Assembly: GCA_030149995.1 (NCBI GenBank)
Contig: JASLGV010000194.1
Span: forward strand, 1 to 9,130
Origin: Pedobacter sp.
Lineage (GTDB): Bacteria > Bacteroidota > Bacteroidia > Sphingobacteriales > Sphingobacteriaceae
DNA: 9,130 nucleotides
Direction of reading: 5' to 3'
Position 1 is the first letter of the stretch; each line of letters opens with the position of its first letter. A model generated the notes under the pieces. It had not been told where the DNA came from and did not search any database. It was given only the letters and a program-made list of their open reading frames with translations. Shown piece by piece: positions 6,497-9,130 of this stretch. Position numbers and translations under genes: made by a program.

Positions 6497-7255
6497 TTAG
6501 CTGATTTTTTCCCAGTCGCTTCCGCTTTCTTTTAAAGCTTGCAGTCGCGGCGAAACAGATTTAACCTCTGTATTAACATAGTCGTTTTCAATTAAACCAT
6601 CCCGCATCCGCACAATGCGGTGTGCATGCTGGGCAATATCTTCCTCATGCGTTACCAGGATAATGGTGTTTCCTTTGCTGTGGATTTCTTCCAGCAGGCC
6701 CATAATTTCGATAGAGGTTTTGGTATCCAGGTTTCCGGTCGGTTCATCGGCCAGAATAATAGAAGGATTGTTAATCAATGCTCTTGCCACAGCTACACGC
6801 TGCCGTTGCCCACCCGAAAGTTCATTTGGCTTGTGATCCATACGATTACCCAGCCCCACATTAACCAATGCTTTACTGGCGCGCTCCTCGCGTTCTTTTT
6901 TACTGCTTCCGGCATAGATTAAAGGCAAAGCCACATTATCCAGTGAGGTTGAGCGGGGTAAAAGGTTAAATGTTTGAAAAACAAACCCGATCTCTTTGTT
7001 CCGAACTTCTGCCAGTGCATCATCACTCATGCGGCTTACATCTGTTCCATTTAAAATATAACTACCCGAACTTGGAGTATCCAGACAGCCAAGAATATTC
7101 ATCAGGGTTGATTTCCCCGAACCCGAAGGCCCCATTAATGCCACAAATTCGCCTTTCTGAATGTCTAAGGAAACGGATTTTAATGCGTGAATAACTTCCG
7201 TTCCGATAACATATTTACGTCCGATTTCTTTGATGGTAATAAGTGGTTGCTTCAT
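6497..7255 (-). CDS. ABC transporter ATP-binding protein, MacB/LolD type
   Basis: This 252-residue cytoplasmic ATPase belongs to the group that powers MacB/LolCDE/FtsX-type permeases. All motifs are intact: Walker [10 protein letters not shown] (42-50), Q-loop [10 protein letters not shown] with Gln94, signature [15 protein letters not shown] (146-160), Walker [13 protein letters not shown] with Asp170 and catalytic Glu171, and the switch His203 in VTHEED. The G-x-PLIYAG and [13 protein letters not shown] patterns are characteristic of the MacB/LolD branch. The open frame extends nine codons upstream to a TTG (7282) over an A-rich leader; the ATG at 7255 ([11 protein letters not shown]) matches the family start and is preferred. 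No permease is adjacent. The permease at 1280-2521 is the only candidate partner in view. A short C-terminal tail (about 222-252) lies beyond the core domain. The substrate is unknown. Confidence 0.95.
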   Translation of the reverse strand: MKQPLITIKEIGRKYVIGTEVIHALKSVSLDIQKGEFVALMGPSGSGKSTLMNILGCLDTPSSGSYILNGTDVSRMSDDALAEVRNKEIGFVFQTFNLLPRSTSLDNVALPLIYAGSSKKEREERASKALVNVGLGNRMDHKPNELSGGQRQRVAVARALINNPSIILADEPTGNLDTKTSIEIMGLLEEIHSKGNTIILVTHEEDIAQHAHRIVRMRDGLIENDYVNTEVKSVSPRLQALKESGSDWEKIS

Positions 7256-7369
7256 GTTTTTTTTTAGTTTTAGACAAAACAAATGCCCGATATGTTACAG
7301 TACCGGCAAAAAATAAATATGGTTAAATATATTAAGAAAATACCAATCTTTTATATATGTTTCATCTGG

Positions 7370-7389
7370 CAGCCAGCTGCAGCTGGCTG
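7370..7389. repeat. Perfect 20-bp palindrome upstream of the ABC ATPase
   Basis: CAGCCAGCTG (7370-7379) is followed directly by its exact reverse complement CAGCTGGCTG (7380-7389). It has no spacer and no adjacent T-run, so it is not a terminator. It lies 115 bases upstream of the ATPase start and 33 bases beyond the fabF terminator. It could be an operator for a dimeric regulator or an isolated palindromic repeat. Confidence 0.6.
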
Positions 7390-7421
7390 ATCCGCTGGTA
7401 TTGATACAGGAATAAATCCAT

Positions 7422-7474
7422 AAAAAAACAACCTGCAAATAACCGGTTTATAACCAGATACCTGCAGGTTGTTT
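7422..7474 (-). terminator. Intrinsic terminator of fabF
   Basis: A perfect 12-pair stem joins AAACAACCTGCA (7426-7437) with TGCAGGTTGTTT (7463-7474). The 25-base loop contains a smaller GGTT/AACC hairpin. On the minus strand it ends in a run of seven T and lies 21 bases after the fabF stop codon. Confidence 0.88.
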
Positions 7475-7495
7475 AGACCTCTGTCCTAATTAATT

Positions 7496-8749
7496 TTAAG
7501 CGGAAATATATTTTTTAAAGATGGTACTGGCTGTATGCCCGCCAAATCCAAAGGTATTGTTCAGCACATAGTCAATTTCTTTCTCAACTGTTTTGCCCAG
7601 CACAATGTTCAGGTTTTCCGGAATCCGTTCGTCCAGCTTGGCGGTATTAATAACTCCGGGCACCAGGCTGTCTCTGATGGCCAGAATGCTGATGATGCTT
7701 TCTATGGCACCTGCAGCACCTAACAGGTGTCCGGTTTGCGATTTACTCGCTCCGATTAATACCGGAACCTCTTTAAATACAGTATTAATGGCAGTTAGCT
7801 CGCTTAAATCGCCTAAGCCAGTAGAGGTTGCATGTGCATTGATGTAATCAATTTTCGAAGCATCAATACCCGCATCGGCCAGGGCTTTTTGCATACCTAA
7901 TTTTGCGCCCAGTCCATCCGGAGGGGTTCCGGTCAAATGATAAGCATCGCCAGCCATTCCGCCTCCAACAATTTCGGCGTAAATATGTGCACCCCTTTGT
8001 AAAGCATGTTCAAGCTCTTCTAAAATCAAGGCACCCGCCCCTTCGCCCATCACAAATCCGTCTCTGTCGGCATCGAAAGGTCTGGAAGCTGTTTGTGGAT
8101 CATCATTTCTTTTTGATAAGGCCTGAGCCGCGCTAAAACCACCAATAGACGATTTTGTAAGGGCTGCTTCTGAGCCACCGGTAACCATTACATTCGCTTT
8201 ACCCAAACGAATGGTATCGAATGCATTGATAATGGCTGTATTGGACGATGCACAGGCAGAAACCGTACAATAATTCGGGCCACGTAATTTATGGCGTATA
8301 GAAATGGCACCGGCTGCTATGTCAACAATCATTTTCGGAATAAAGAAAGGACTAAAACGCGGGGTACCATCTCCGGCATGAAATTCTTCAAGTTGCCCTT
8401 CAAAAGTGCCGATCCCGCCATTTCCTGTTGCCCAGATTACCCCAACTTCTGCAAGCTGATCGTCTGTCATGCCTGTAAAATCCAGTCCTGCATCCTGGAT
8501 TGCCTGATCTGTAGAGGCAATGGCGTACTGGGTAAATAAATCGAACTTTTTAAGTTCTTTTTTATCCATGTAAGCTTCGGCATCGAAGTCTTTTACCTCA
8601 CAGGCAAATTGTGTTTTAAATTTATCTGCATTGAATTTAGTGATGGGTCCCACCCCGTTCTTTCCGGCAACTATGTTTTTCCAGAAATCGTTTACATTGT
8701 TTCCTAAAGGTGTTATTGCACCCAACCCTGTAATGACTACTCGTTTCAT
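7496..8749 (-). CDS. fabF: Beta-ketoacyl-ACP synthase II (FabF-type)
   Basis: This 417-residue cytosolic condensing enzyme should extend acyl-ACP by two carbons from malonyl-ACP in type II fatty-acid synthesis. The length and thiolase fold order are normal. Catalytic Cys166 lies in TVSACASSNTAI, His306 in NAHATSTGLGD, Lys336 and His341 in SKSQTGHLLGAAG, and the gating FGFGG is at 400-404. Two details differ from textbook FabF: the first histidine motif has Ala-Thr-Ser-Thr-Gly where Gly-Thr-Ser-Thr-Pro is usual, and the C-terminal motif reads FGFGGHTAS where FGFGGTN is usual. The triad is complete, so activity is expected. acpP is not upstream and rnc is not downstream, unlike the common Bacteroidota arrangement, so this may be a second copy with a specialised acyl substrate. 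The ATG at 8749 gives the standard MKRVVITGLGAITPLG start. It has its own terminator. Confidence 0.93.
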   Translation of the reverse strand: MKRVVITGLGAITPLGNNVNDFWKNIVAGKNGVGPITKFNADKFKTQFACEVKDFDAEAYMDKKELKKFDLFTQYAIASTDQAIQDAGLDFTGMTDDQLAEVGVIWATGNGGIGTFEGQLEEFHAGDGTPRFSPFFIPKMIVDIAAGAISIRHKLRGPNYCTVSACASSNTAIINAFDTIRLGKANVMVTGGSEAALTKSSIGGFSAAQALSKRNDDPQTASRPFDADRDGFVMGEGAGALILEELEHALQRGAHIYAEIVGGGMAGDAYHLTGTPPDGLGAKLGMQKALADAGIDASKIDYINAHATSTGLGDLSELTAINTVFKEVPVLIGASKSQTGHLLGAAGAIESIISILAIRDSLVPGVINTAKLDERIPENLNIVLGKTVEKEIDYVLNNTFGFGGHTASTIFKKYISA

Positions 8750-9106
8750 TTTAATTGTTTTGTGAGCCGGTTCAACCTACAAAACCGGCGGTTTGCTGAA
8801 TTTTAAAATCAATAATATACCAGGAACCCGTTATTTAAGGGAACGGCAAAATAAACCACCAAATACCTGATATTATTTATCCAACCACCCTTTTTCCCGG
8901 ATTACTGCGGGGCGAAAATACCTTATAATTACCGCAATGCCCAGCTTTTTATCAATATTCTATGCATACACTTGTCATCTTGAAATCAAAAAAAATATTC
9001 AAAAACAAAAGAACAAAACAGGAAACAGTTCAAATTATTTACCTGCTGTTTGGAATACGGGAATAATCATTTTATTTGCCGGTTGTCTGCTACTTTGACC
9101 CGTTTT
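8750..9106. other. Non-coding region upstream of fabF
   Basis: I see no convincing gene in this stretch. It must hold the fabF promoter, but no clean TTTG / TAnnTTTG pair stands out on the minus strand. It contains the hairpin at 8766-8789, a second weak CCGTT/AACGG inverted repeat near 8828-8847, and an AT-rich, A-run-containing stretch from about 8985 to 9020. Neither acpP nor a tRNA is present. Confidence 0.55.
8766..8789 (-). promoter_or_regulatory. Hairpin in the fabF leader
   Basis: GCCGGTT (8766-8772) pairs perfectly with AACCGGC (8783-8789) around a ten-base loop. It ends 16 bases before the fabF start codon on the minus strand and has no T-run, so it is not a terminator. If transcription starts upstream, it would fold in the mRNA leader and could affect translation or stability. 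Confidence 0.4.
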
Positions 9107-9130
9107 ATGAAAAATGACCTAAAAAAAAAG
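9107..9130 (+). CDS. Possible start of a plus-strand gene cut by the window edge
   Basis: An ATG at 9107 opens eight codons (MKNDLKKK) before the window ends. A TACTTTG (9091-9097), a one-base-short form of the Bacteroidota -7 element, lies ten bases upstream, with TTTG at 9075-9078 spaced too closely. Only position and promoter-like context support it; the product is unknown. Confidence 0.25.

Noticed and set aside
7256..7282. Nine-codon N-terminal extension of the ABC ATPase from a TTG
   Set aside because: The extension is encoded by an A-rich leader and the family normally starts at the MKQPLI-type methionine; the ATG at 7255 is the better start.
7535..8539. Several plus-strand open frames opposite fabF
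   Set aside because: All overlap the fabF coding sequence, have no family resemblance and appear to be shadow frames of a conserved gene.
8962..9066. 34-codon plus-strand frame beginning MHTLVILKSKK
   Set aside because: It is lysine-rich because it crosses an A-rich stretch, has no promoter, terminator or recognisable family, and looks like chance in AT-rich DNA.

Overview
The window looks like a chromosomal segment of a Bacteroidota bacterium, most likely of the Sphingobacteriaceae (Pedobacter-like). The evidence is indirect: AT-rich spacers, no Shine-Dalgarno sequences in front of most genes, candidate promoters of the TTTG / TAnnTTTG type, and protein sequences (a small DUF2795 protein, a MacB-type permease, FabF) that read as that phylum. 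No ribosomal RNA, tRNA, phage, transposase, CRISPR array or secretion cluster is visible. Most of the window is housekeeping or common accessory metabolism.

Layout. 7-1200 (+) is a class I PLP aminotransferase of the aspartate aminotransferase group. It converges on 1280-2521 (-), a MacB/FtsX-type ABC permease, and one bidirectional terminator serves both. A 306-base AT-rich divergent spacer follows. Then come queA (2828-3877, +; queuosine tRNA modification) and ispD (3947-4621, +; non-mevalonate isoprenoid pathway). A strong terminator-like hairpin lies only 11 bases before ispD.

The span 4622-5500 has little coding. It holds a roughly 100-base inverted-repeat element, a 52-residue two-helix membrane protein (lmo0937/DUF5670 type), stacked hairpins, and a 56-codon reading frame of unknown nature that ends just before a good terminator. 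From 5501 onward all clear genes are on the minus strand: a 73-residue DUF2795 protein, a PduO-type cobalamin adenosyltransferase, a MacB/LolD-type ABC ATPase and a stand-alone FabF ketosynthase with its own terminator. The last 380 bases are non-coding apart from a possible gene start at the right edge.

How the genes fit together. There is no single pathway. The permease at 1280-2521 and the ATPase at 6497-7255 are the two half-subunits expected of one MacB-like exporter, yet lie about 4 kb apart on the same strand, so they may or may not be partners. FabF lacks the acpP and rnc neighbours often seen beside the housekeeping copy in this phylum and may be a paralogue. I found no convincing new multi-gene system. 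The best leads are short: the 56-codon frame, the inverted-repeat element, a perfect 20-bp palindrome upstream of the ATPase, and hairpins sitting directly in front of start codons.
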